Assembly: GCA_037447655.1 (NCBI GenBank)
Contig: JBBHKE010002632.1
Span: 602,327 to 666,326, forward strand
Direction: 5' to 3'
Origin: Zygnema cylindricum
Lineage: Eukaryota > Streptophyta > Zygnematophyceae > Zygnematales > Zygnemataceae
DNA length: 64,000 bases
Part shown: piece by piece, positions 47,510 to 58,900 of the stretch
Position numbering within the stretch: position 1 is the stretch's first letter
How the letters are laid out: the number at the start of each line of letters is the position of its first letter
The notes under the pieces: model-generated
Told to the model about the DNA's origin: nothing
Database searches by the model: none
What the model saw: only the letters and a program-made list of their open reading frames with translations
Program-made: the position numbers and the translations under genes

Positions 47510-48113
47510 TGCAATTTTGTGTCCCTGATTGGATCACTCAATTGAGGAAGCTTCAAGATAGCTTTTGGCTAGCCCTCTTTCAAATTGGATCACTGCCACC
47601 CAAGCAGACAAATAGTTTATCTAACTCCACTCCTGTGCAGTTTGGAATCCCATGAGTTTACAAAAAAAAGAATCACTGAAAATGCCCAACCAGGCAATTA
47701 ATTATCAAGTGGCGAAGATGCCAATATTTATACAAACTTGTTGGGAGGGAGGCGGCTACCTCCTCAATCCTCTAAGTCCTAAACCCTTCTCACAACCCCT
47801 CTTTACTGATGTGCGAACTAATGAGAAGACTGTACAGTATAGAAAGGTACTAGGGCCGATGTAATTTTTGTATGGCCTAAGTACGACAACGCCATGGAGT
47901 GGACGTTTGTCTCCTACAGACTTGTCCTCGCGCTCCCCGGGATTCCCGCTTCCAAATAATATCTTGCCACGTGTCGATAGGTCATGTAAAGTCTGAAAAC
48001 CGCCAAGGCAGCTATTCCGGATCCCGACGATGATGCGGACCGTCGGATCCAAACTGGCTTTTAATGTTTGCCGTCTAAAATAACAAATGTCCGGTACATT
48101 TGAAACTCAACTA
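47510..48113 (-). repeat. Truncated 5' LTR of Copia H copy 3
   Basis: Only the 3' 604 bases of the LTR remain. The break falls in GAAACTCAACTA, a block also present at 42750-42761 in the other LTR, and a MITE starts at the next base. Confidence 0.88.
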
Positions 48114-48649
48114 CACCGCGCATCATTATTAGTGTCAAAGTTTAAATAGTGTGGAAGTAAATATACCATCATTGACGCTAATAAATATATTTAAAAGAAA
48201 AAAAAAGGTGTATTCTAATTTCGACGTTTATGCTAATTTGGGAACAGCAAAAATGGAATATTCGTTGTACGATTATATACATTTATATATGTATCCGTAC
48301 AAAATATTAAAAATCGTACGTTGTCGTGAAATTTAAATATCCGTACATGTAAGACTAATTTACGTGTTAGAACAATCTCGTTTTTTTAGCACACGATCCT
48401 ATGCGTGCGCGTCTGATTTAACTCATTTTTTGTAAATTTTTCACTTGAAAAGGTTCATTTATGTACGGTCTGACATCGACCGTACACCACACTATTTAGA
48501 TATTATTGTAATTCGTCTTTTACGCTATTTTGTACGGTACCTTAATTAACGTCAAGGAAAAATTTAAATCATGTATCCTATTTGAGGAAATAAATCAAAA
48601 TTTTAAGAGCCCAAATTAGTGTCGTTGACACTAATAACGATGCGCGGTG
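48114..48649. mobile_element. MITE with CACCGCG termini, copy 2
   Basis: A 536-base AT-rich non-coding element. Inverted repeats of about 25 bases with one mismatch start CACCGCGCATC at both ends. TA flanks both ends (48112-48113 and 48650-48651), fitting a TA target duplication. It is related to the element at 27197-27703. It lies about 220 bases upstream of the TH2-like start codon and right at the broken H LTR. Confidence 0.87.
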
Positions 48650-48869
48650 TACTATTTAGCATACAAACGACTTTTTGTAATTTTGGTACAGCTGTACAGA
48701 ATCGTACACAGCTGTACGTGTAGAATATTAGTGTGTGTCATTTTGACCAATCTGACACGTATTCGAAGTTTCGAACCTACAATTGCGGGTCGACTGCAGT
48801 TCCCCAAAGCTTGGCGCTCCAAGTCCAAAATCCTTTCCATGTCCTGCATATTCCCATTCCGCTCTGCCA

Positions 48870-51800
48870 ATGTCCGCCCGTCTCTTTCTCCGCCCTCTGT
48901 GTTCCGCAGGTCTCGCTTTTGCACATTTCCACGTGGCATCTAAGGCGCCTACTGGCCATCCAAAGTGCCCTCACAGGCACCAAGCATTTGGTGTTCTATC
49001 TTTAGTTTCCCTGCCGTACGCTCGGCTCTCTGGAAAACTCGCCAGGTGTTCTCGTTCTGCCGCCATGGATGAGGAATCCGTTAAGCCTCTTTCGAGATTT
49101 CTGTGGGAAAGCTGTCAGAAGGAAGCAATGGCGGCACTTTATCACCCTTTTGTGGTTGGAATGGCGGCAAACACTTTACCTGTGGAGACATTTCAGCATT
49201 ATGTTGCCCAAGACGCCTATTTTCTTTCTGCATTTTCCAAAGCGTGAGTGGATTTTGTTAGCATATGGTTGCTGTGACGTTTGAGCTATCATACAGCTGG
49301 AAGCCTAGATGCATTGTGTATACTCTTATATTGTTGGGATTTTGACTGAGCCAAAAGATGTGCGGCTATTCAGGATGGAGGTTGAGCTCCGGATTTTGTT
49401 TTTTGTTCTTTTGTTTTTGTTTTGTCTTTGTGTGCTTGTACATTGTCTACGTGGAACACAACAAATTAGTTTTTTCAAATATAGGATGTTATGGATTTTT
49501 CATTGGCTTAACACTCTTGCCGCTGACTTTTAATCCACCGATGTGCTTGAGTATACGATGGGACACTATTTAAGAGAATGAGTGGAACAGAGTGCAGAAG
49601 GTCTCGGCAACACGTGGTAGCTCATCCAGTTTGTTTGGTATACATTGTATAGGTCTCAGACTGTTTGTTTCTTATTTGTTGAGAACACGCTTTGGTTCTG
49701 TATATTTATTTCATTTTATGACAATAATTCATTCTTACTTCAAGTTCTGGAGACAGTCTAAAAGACGTGAAACAGTTGCAGATAAGTAACATTTTTCTTT
49801 TTACTCCAGCTATTCTTTTTTAACTCTTCTCGAAGTTGCATAAGTGCCCAAGCTGCGTGTATGGTAGAAGAAATGGGTTCCTTTTTCTCTCTCATCCTTC
49901 GGGCTGCAAGTAATGAATATAGTTATTGGTGATATGGCTGACAGTCAATTCGTTGAAATGATTGACTGTTCATTCATTCACTCGGGCAGAACTTGAACTC
50001 TCTATGGTAAAAAACAAAGGATCCACGTAAAACTTGAAGGATTACTTCAAGCTATCTTCATCCATTCTGTCAAGTCTCCTTTCCTAAGGCATGAATACAT
50101 GCAAATCGTGAGACAAAACAGATCCTTCATATGCTGCATTTATGCTTTATCCTTGTACCTTTGAAGCATTATGCTGATGCCTATCCGGACCAGTTTTTAA
50201 TGTATAAACTGGAAGTTAATCATACCGATTCTATTTAATTTTCCGTCTACTTCTTGATCTACCGAAAATCATTTGTGTAGGAAGACACTTTTATCTCTTG
50301 TCTCACTTGTTCTCAGTTGCTCTTGTTATGCTTGTGAAGAGTAAACTGTTCTTAACTTCAAAAAAAGTAGTCTCTTTCTGTTTTTTGTTGGATCATCAGC
50401 TATGATCTTGCTCAAGATCTTGTAGGTGACGACTACGATGCGAAGAGAGTGTTGAAAGAACAAATGGAGGCAGCGGAACGGGAACTGCAACTCCATGGCT
50501 CGTATGCGCTGGTAAATCACAAACACGGTGGTTCACACAGGCAATGCTGTCAGTCTGAGTGTGACAATTCCTTTGCTAGCCTTGGATGTATGTTGGATTT
50601 TCGTTATCATTGTGAAGCACAGGCAACGGACTGGATTACATAATCTGTCTGGACCACACTGAGTTAGGTCACCAATCTTTGAGGCCTCCACATAAAATAG
50701 TGTAGGTGGCCATGGTAATTACTGGAGACAAAGCATGTGGACTGCTGGGATCCATGTAGTGCCAATAATGCTGGCACACAAAACTGTTTCTCTGTCCCGA
50801 CTTTTTCCTTCTTGTGCGTAGTTCAAATGTACAGAAACATCGCCTCGTGTATGTCTATATTTCATGGTTTTTCGGATAATGCTTGCAGACATCATATATA
50901 GAAATCACATAGTGTTTACAAATGTTTTTGCACAATTGAACCATGGTCTTCTGGCTAGTTCTCCTCTCCTTGCAAGTTCAAATTCTGAGGCAAGTTCATG
51001 CAGGCATGGGGAGTGGATTTAGAAAAGTACGGCGCTCCGAGTACCGCCACATTGGCATACACGTCATTCCTATTGGAAACAGCTGGACAGGTCAGCAATA
51101 ATGGAGCCGTATCAGAAAGCAAAAGCAAAAAAGTATCTAATGCAAGCCAAATGGGATTTTCTGTTAACACAGATGAAGAGACAGATGAAGATTCAGGAGG
51201 GAGTGTCGTGACAGGGGATGCACATCTCAAATCTTTTTCAAGTCCAGATGGAAATGTTTCAGAGGGAGTTGAAGTTGCTACTGTGAGGGCTACGGGGGCA
51301 GCTCAAATTATCGCGGCTATGGTTCCATGTATGCGATTGTATGCGTTTCTCGGACAGGAATTGAAAAGAGCCTTGCAGACGCTCAAAATCTCAAAAGATG
51401 ACAAAAATCAATATGAGGAGTGGGTGGAGACATATGCCTCACCTGGATTTGAGGTGAGAGAGGCTTACATTTCAAGGATGTTCTTGCAAAGTCTTTGTTT
51501 TTTATTCCCTCAGAGTGCATGAAGTTCCTTGTCACTTTCTGATTTGCTCATGTGACAATTTACAAGTTACTACTTCCCACCTTCTTTCCTTTTTTTCTGT
51601 TCAGGCTTCTGCGGTACAACTGGAAAACTTGCTGGACCGACTTGGAAAGAGAGTCAGTACAGAGGCCAAAAACGACCTCCTAAAGCTCTACAAGAGAGCC
51701 ATGGAGTTAGAAGTTAACTTTTTTTCAGCACAGCCAATGCCTGAGCAAATGAAGAACAAGTCTTTCTTGAGACAAGGATGGGAATTATCTACGGGGGAAA

Positions 51801-53295
51801 AAGAAAGGAATTTGTGTATTTTCGCATCCGATTTTGATTCCACGTGCACCTCAGAAGACTCGAGTGAACTAATCGCTGAACTCGCATTTATTGTAAAAGA
51901 AGGAGAGAATACTGAAAAAAGTGGTTTGGAGGAGAGAAAAAGGCAGTGGGAGGAGATCGCCACACGCTATGTAGAAGACTATAAGACAGTAGTAAATAAC
52001 TGCTTGTTAAGTGACAGAATTGATGCCGGTTTCGATGAAAGAGTTGGAGCAGTAAAAGACAGACTAAGGTGGACTTTGGAAAAACTGTCTGAATTTGAAA
52101 TGGAGGCAAATGAAAAAGTGGAAGCTTCTAGAGTGCTACGAGGAATAAGTAAGGACAATATTGTCAGTAGAGGGAGGCAGTTATCACTTCAAAGGGGGTG
52201 TGGAGAAGTGCTCGAGGCATTGCAGAAGATGGACGTTCTTGTCAACATCGTGTCAGTGGCTTGGAGTCGAAGTTTTATTTATGGAGCTCTCATGGAGGCG
52301 CTTGGGGAGGACAATATTGCAGGTGAAAGCTTCTCTTTGTGCTCATGTTTGCGTTTAGAGTGATGAGATGGAGTCAGTTTTTTTGGTGTTTTTTGAGGAC
52401 TTTTTTCAAAATTCTTGCACTTCTTGAAGAAGTTGATGCTTCATGCTTTGTCTGATTTTGATGTGCTTAAGTGGCTTCGGAAGTTTAGGAAGAGGGTATG
52501 TGGCAATGAGTGGGTAAGCGAAGTTCATAAAAATGTGTTAGGTGTTTCATCCACACTAGAAAAATCACATTTAATAGCAAACACATAGGAATGTATGCAC
52601 TTCCCAATGTAGCTGTGCCTGGAGTTCTGTCATTTAATCCACCTTTACTAAGAATTTTGTCATTTTCCTCTAACCTCCTTTGGACCTTAATGTTAAAGAA
52701 GATCAAAATCCACTTATCTTCTTGGCCTTGCATGGCTCGTTGGTATGCATGTTATATGGTTAACTTTGCAAATTTTATAGGTTTGGGAAAAGGCCACGTT
52801 CTTAAACTACATCCTAAGAGATGTGTATCTTTTTGAGTGGTTGCAGGTATCAGCATTCAGTCAAATGAACTTGAGTTCAATAGTAACGACACTTCAACAG
52901 GCAAAGTTATATGGTCCGTCCAAACTGCCATCGACAAAGAGAAGGTTTTTACTGAATTATGTCATGCCATAGATGGTGTTGTTACTGCAGAGAAAGTAGG
53001 TCAACAAATATATTCCCAGAGCGCTACAAAACAAAAGTTAAAATCCATTTTTGTAGGAGACAGCATTACGGATATATTAGCAATTTTGGCTGCAGATGTT
53101 GGCATTGTGTTGGGAGAAAACTCAACATTGCAAAAAGTTATATCTGACAACAATATTCAGTTGTGTCCACTTCTTTGTGCGTCCATTGTTGCGTTAGCTA
53201 CAGACTCCGGGGGATCTCTTGACGTGGGTTCAACAAGATATTTTTGTTATAAAGCGAAAAATTGGGAGGAGATTGGAGCTTTCTTAGGAGTTTGA
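48870..53295 (+). CDS. TH2: Bifunctional TENA/HAD protein, thiamin monophosphate phosphatase TH2-like
   Basis: Exons 48870-49243, 50400-50511, 51004-51453, 51605-52322, 52847-53295. Junctions are GT-AG, phases agree, and there are 700 codons. The Arabidopsis homologue TH2 dephosphorylates thiamin monophosphate to thiamin and salvages aminopyrimidine. Residues 66 to about 350 are the TENA domain, with V-P-C-M-R-L-Y-A-F (Cys271) and M-E-L-E-V-N-F-F (Glu346/348). The HAD phosphatase follows: D-F-D-S-T-C-T (Asp388/390) and G-D-S-I-T-D-I-L (Asp623, Asp627). Residues 1-65 are rich in Arg, Ser and Ala with few acids, like an organelle transit peptide. A second ATG at 49065 in the strong context GCCGCCATGG would give a 635-aa cytosolic form, close to the usual family length. 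A Ser/Asp/Glu-rich insert of about 55 residues (about 195-250) inside TENA is unusual. Confidence 0.93.
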
Positions 53296-55904
53296 TTGGA
53301 TGATATTTTAGCTCTCTTAGATATAGCTTAGCTTTACACTCTTGGAAATCTCGTCTATTTTTGACACGTGTACTTCTCTATAGAGAGCTTAGGATGCGTA
53401 TGTGTTCAGGATGTGTGGGTTCCAAAGTTCATCAACCCACTTTTTGTATTTTGTTGCTGATGGGATTTTCAAAGACTTGCTTGTAACAGCATATGTGAGA
53501 TTTGTATGTACATTGGCGGCCATCAATCTTCGCTGGCTTTTCACGACCTTTCAAATATGCTGCCAGGTGTTTTCTACTACAGGTCCACTAATATATTATA
53601 TTATATAGATTATAGGGAAATCAGAAATAAATACAGAGACAACTGCAATAGACAGCTGCAAAACTTATAAGTACAGCATCCACCTTCATGAACTTCAATT
53701 AATATCAGTTCGGGCAAGTAGACACTTCATATTGTTGTCGAACTAAAGTTGACACATTCTTCAAAGTCGGATACCAGAACAGTGATTGAGTCATCCGACA
53801 TTGACGCTACAGTACCATGAGCCGAACCTCAGACCGCAGGTTTCAAGGTAGGAAGCATTCTGCTGAGTCATCGACAGCGTGGAATTCAAGTTACAGGAAA
53901 TTAAAAAAATTAGCAGTTCAAATATCAGAAATATGGCTTCAAGATAATGACATTTTCAAAATACGTTATGAAAGTTAATTACTTAATTTATTACGGAATC
54001 AACTTCGAGTTCATCAGGATGGATGTTACGGTAAACTAATCAATCAAACCCGGTTTGAAAAGTATGCGTTTCGAAGATAGCGAACATCAAAACATTTATT
54101 TCAGATATGCCTTGTATTATAGAAGTTCCCTTATTAATGTGATATTTGAAGACTGAAGTCTTGGAGAGATCGTCATCCGGCATCCGGCTGCGCGGCGCGT
54201 TTTCAATTTCAAACTTTTGAAGTTCATCACAGCAAGCGTACAATGACCGACCCCGAGAGCTCCAGCGTAGGCGGGCTCTTGCTGGCACGAGCGGACCAGC
54301 TTGGCCCCCACATCCAGGTGGGCTGCCACTATCTTCCGTATGCTCGCCTGGCCTTGCGATAATATGCCGCTCTGCAGGAAACCCGACGAGAAGCTGAAAG
54401 TGTACATAAGAAGTTACAAACCTGGAAGGTATCTAATGCTTCCTTTCATGGACGTCTGTTGCGTACTCGGGACTTGTGGCTGTGGAGTATCGTGTTTCGA
54501 TGGTGGCGAATTTGAAGTTTTTGAATTTGAAGTTTAATAACCACAAGTAAGGTTCTTCATTGACGGTCAGATGCAGGACTGTCAATGAACGCGGTCGAAT
54601 GGAGGAGGAGCTGTTCTCTTTTCAGCTCTAGAATCATATGACTAATATGTTTTTGCAAACCGAAGCTGATTTTGCATGCATTTCTCAGTGGTGGGTGCTT
54701 TGATCATCCCTGTATGGTATGGAATATGGAGAATGAAAGCTAACTTAGTTTCTTTATGTTACAGTTGCATTCTTAGAGAGTCTTTATTTCCATGACGGCA
54801 AGGGAGGGTGGTACTTACAGAAGCCCTTCTGACGCCATGCATTACGTGAATACAGTTTTGTCCTCAAGTTTTCCCAGGCAGTTTAGACATAGTCGCATTC
54901 TGCATGTTCGTGAATACTGTAAAGACGTTATCCACAGTATTCACAGTATTCACTAACATGAGACGACGTCGCTGGATTATCCGATTAAAAAAGAAGTCTG
55001 AATTAATTTGATTATTTTCCTTATTATTCTGTACCTGTTTGTAGTTTCAGTCTCCCGGTATGCTTCTCCGTCAGGCTGTGGTTGGGCGAGATTTTTCTGC
55101 AGATATTTCTTTGCATTTGGTTTTGAACATTCGAATATTGTTGCTGAAAAACGAATAAACTGTTCTTCTGTGTCTTTCAGCAAGTTTGATGGTTGATAGG
55201 GGACTTATCATTTCCGCGGTACTGCAATTGTACAAGTATTAGATATTCTAGTATAACCATTGTTGTCCTTTCCACCGTTGCTGCAAATTATAAGTGTCTG
55301 GAGGCTGAACATTTGTGAAAGCTATAAGATTTATCAAAGGTAATGGCAACTGTACGGAAACATGTCCCCACGTTACGACTATTACAAACAATGCAAGCCT
55401 ATCTCCTACACGGAGAAAAGGAGGAAGTGTGATTTTTGCAGGCCAAGCCTTTCTGACATGACATTTCTACTAGAATCAGATATGCTCATCAGCTGGGTTA
55501 AAGATTGAGAATGAATCACTTAGTTCATGTTAAGTTGGCTGTAGTTCTGCGATTTTATCAGTCAATGCTACTGTTCAATGGTATTATCATGACAGACTAT
55601 AGCGAACTATAGAGGTCTTTGATTTAGGGGATCCCAGCAGTTTTAGATCTGATGCAGTTGTGATGGTTGTGACGCGAGGTTCAGAGTCATTGCTTTTTTC
55701 TCTCTTCTGGTTTGCTAAGAAATGTCACATGCCTGTAGAGTTTGGTAGGAGACATGGTTATTTCCTGTTGGGCTGTCGCTCACCTCAGGAAACAGAAGTA
55801 CCATCCATCCGTTGTCTGTTAATGGAGTTAGGGCTTTACGCTCCTTTGCAACTCTGGCTGATTGTCATTAGTTCTGAAATGCAGCTGAAATTTTGCTATT
55901 GCAG
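53296..55904. other. Intergenic/5' region of the sugar transporter; no gene assigned
   Basis: Holds the TH2-like 3' region and probably the unseen first exon and promoter of the transporter. A GC-rich open frame at 54407-54117 (minus) looks codon-like but matches no family I know. Confidence 0.5.
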
Positions 55905-58900
55905 GGTGGTTCCACAGCTGCAGGTTTTTCTTTCTTCTGTTCAGTTACTGCTGCCCTGGGATCCCTGATTTTTGGGTACACAGTGAGTATTTCTTGTATT
56001 TCCTTCTGCAACATTTTCTTCTTTTAACAATGTTTGTCTTACGCTCCTTTGCAGGCACTGTAAGACTCATTGTCTTAGTCAGAGTAAAGTTAAGTAGCTC
56101 TTGTCTATTAGCCTTTGTTGATGGAACGTAGTTTTTAGTTGTCTGAAAGAAAGCAGGCTGTGTCTGATGCGTTTTTGAAGCTAAGCCTAGAACATGTATC
56201 CTCTTAAGGTATAGTGCTATGTTTGAGGAATTACTGGCTCCAGAGTAAACTGTAAAATAGGATGGATTAGTCTGAACAATCAGTAAGGTAAAAAAATGCT
56301 TACTAAATGTATGAGTGGTGTTGTAGTTCAATCTTCTATGGAGCGTTCTCACAAGACTTATTTTACTGGTGCAGTTGGGCTACACCTCACCTGCATTGCT
56401 GCCTTTGGTGGCTGAGCTTCAGCTCAGCACTTGGCAAAGCTCATTCTTCTCTGCTATCGTCAATGTCGGAGCCATGGCTGGGGCAGTCTCTGGGGGGAGC
56501 ATTGCCGATCGCATGGGTCGCAAGAAGTCTCTGATGGTGGCATCAGTCTTCTATATAACTGGCTGGACCCTGATTGCCTTCAGCAATGTGAGTTAAAGCA
56601 GTTGAGTGCTCCTCATCCTATATCTGCTTAAATGAGTTCCGGCTGTTTCTAATGGTGTTGCTAACTTCTTGATGAGTTGCTGTGGGCTTGACAAGTTATG
56701 AACACATTTTGTATATTGCCCACGTCCTGTTGCAGGGGCACTTCGAGTTAAAATTTGTGAATGGAGATTCTTGCATTGGGGATTTGTAATAAGCTGATGG
56801 AAGCGACATAGTAGTATCTCATTCACAGAAAATTTCCTTCCTAAAGTGCATGCCGTGAATTCCCCTCACACCACTTTTTGAACTCACCTCTAAATTGCTC
56901 TTGTCTCTGAAAGGACTTTTCCCTTTTTCAACTGTCTTCCTCGTTTTTGTGGAGTCCTTTGTAGCATTTAGCGTGCAAGTTTTCACCCCTGGTTACGCAT
57001 TGTAGTCTTTATTCCTCTAAGGTGGTATATTTTATTAATATGTACCACAGGTTGCTTGGAAGAAATGGGCACCTGCCCTCCCAGCAGAAGAAATATAATG
57101 TGCTTTCATGGCTGCCAATCCAAATGCAGGAGTTTCTCTTGCTTTGCTCGGGGCGGCTTCTCTGTGGAGTTGCAACGGGCGTCGTCTCCTTCACTGTAGG
57201 TCATACTTGCACTACTCCTTTGTGCAGTTTGAAGTGTCCATAGACTCTTGTTTTTCTCAAGAACTGCTGTTTGGGTAACTGCGCAGATAAAATGGTCCAA
57301 TGATCAGCTGCTTTTGAATAACAGGAGAACTGTACTCTTCTTCAACAACCTCGTCAATGTTCTATTAATATGATTAAGGATGTTTTCTGTTAATGATGAC
57401 ATTGCATTTCTACTGGCTCAATAGTGGGAGCGGCTGGATGCTGAGAGGGCAAGACATTTCTGATCATTGAAAGATGAATGAACTTGATTGTGATTTCATT
57501 ATCAGAATGCCTTTAGCGTAGTATTCTATTTGGTGGCATCATTCGGACTTTGGGAAGCAGGTTCCGGTGTACATTGCTGAAATTGCACCGAGCGATTTAC
57601 GTGGCAGTCTCGGGAGCTTGACCCAGCTTGCCATCACTATTGGGATCCTGGGGGTCTACACTTTGGGACTCGGACTAGGCTGGCGTGCCCTTGCTATTGT
57701 CGGTGAGTTGCATGGTCCACGTGGAGTTTTAGCCATCATGGAGTCATTTGATAAGACGTATTTAATTTATGCTTGCAGTAAACTGGCTTTTTGTTCTAAA
57801 ATTTGTGGCAATTGTCCTGGGGACTTGTGCTTGGGGACTGCAAGAACGGTGTCCTGGGGAGGTTCTTGTTATAACGTTGGACAATTCCTTTCGTTGAGGG
57901 GAGAGCACAAGTGTACCTGCCTGTATCGGATATATATTGTAGGGAGAACGGGTTTGAAAGGCCTGTGTTTTTTCTTGTGTTCATGCAAAACCTATTGTGA
58001 TGGCGATTCTCTTTACCTTTCTGACAATTGCTCGCCATAATCAAATAGCTTGCACACCACAAAAAATTTCATGAACCCACTGCACAAGTTGTGGGCAATT
58101 TCCGATCCTTTCCTTTGCCCAGTAATTGATGACTACCAATCCTACTTTATGGTCTGATCCTAGTTGTAGGGTGTTGAAAGGGTAACAGGCATTGTTCCTG
58201 CAATAGTCCTTTTGGTTGGTTTGACTGTTATTCCCGAGAGCCCTCGCTGGGTTGCCGAGCACGGGACAGAAAATGAACTGATGATCATTCTACACAAGCT
58301 TCGTGGACTTGATTCTGATGTCAGTTCTGAGATGGAAGAAATCCAGGAGGCAATAAAGAAGGCTGAAACTCAGTCTCGGGCTTCTTTGAAAGACCTTTTG
58401 GAACCCAACCTGCGCAAGCCACTTCTGGTGTGTTTAACTCTGGTCGTCTATTTCTGAATCTATACTGTTTTCCAAATCCTTGTTCTTTCTTAGAGGTGGA
58501 GATAACAACTTCACTGAAGGTCATATGGTTCTTGTTCTGCTTTACATTTTGATGTGGTCTAATGACCCTTTTATGTCATTAACGGACTAAGCAATTCAAG
58601 CATCAGCAATTATGCTTCCCTGCAGCGAAAACTATTTTGCGTGCAGCCCGGCAAGCTTCCACCATAGTGTGCACACTAGCATAAGTGTGACTAAACAACA
58701 AAAGAGCAAGAGTAGCCCCTAAATTAGCTGGTGCCCAGTCCATTGTGCTGTAGCAGGTGGTCCTTTTCAGAATTGAGGTGCAAAATGACTGATTTGGATT
58801 GGAAGGGGCCTGCAGGTTGGTGTTGGATTGATGGTATTACAACAATTTAGTGGAGTGAATTCGGTTATTTTCTTCGAAGGTTCCATTTTTACAGCTGCTA

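Larger units (their letters stand above)
42158..48113 (-). mobile_element. Copia H, copy 3: nearly complete, 5' LTR truncated
   Basis: Minus-strand order: 5' LTR remnant 48113-47510, half-tRNA PBS 47509-47495, gag 47505 to about 46560, protease (DSGTSMHMCC) near 46360. GAG-pre-integrase/integrase start lies at 45980-45631 (ITDDWSRYSR), integrase end 45349-45035, RT N-part 44930-44477, RT C-part with YVDD 44211-43858, RNase H 43498-43208. A polypurine tract near 43150 precedes the 3' LTR 43140-42158. Stops and frameshifts separate the blocks. The 5' LTR lacks its first roughly 380 bases, ending exactly at a MITE. It inserted antisense into Copia B gag. Confidence 0.92.

Noticed and set aside
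53817-53850. Possible first exon of the sugar transporter (ATG followed by a GTAGG donor)
   Set aside because: The phase does not fit the first recognised exon at 55905, and the residues lack a family match.
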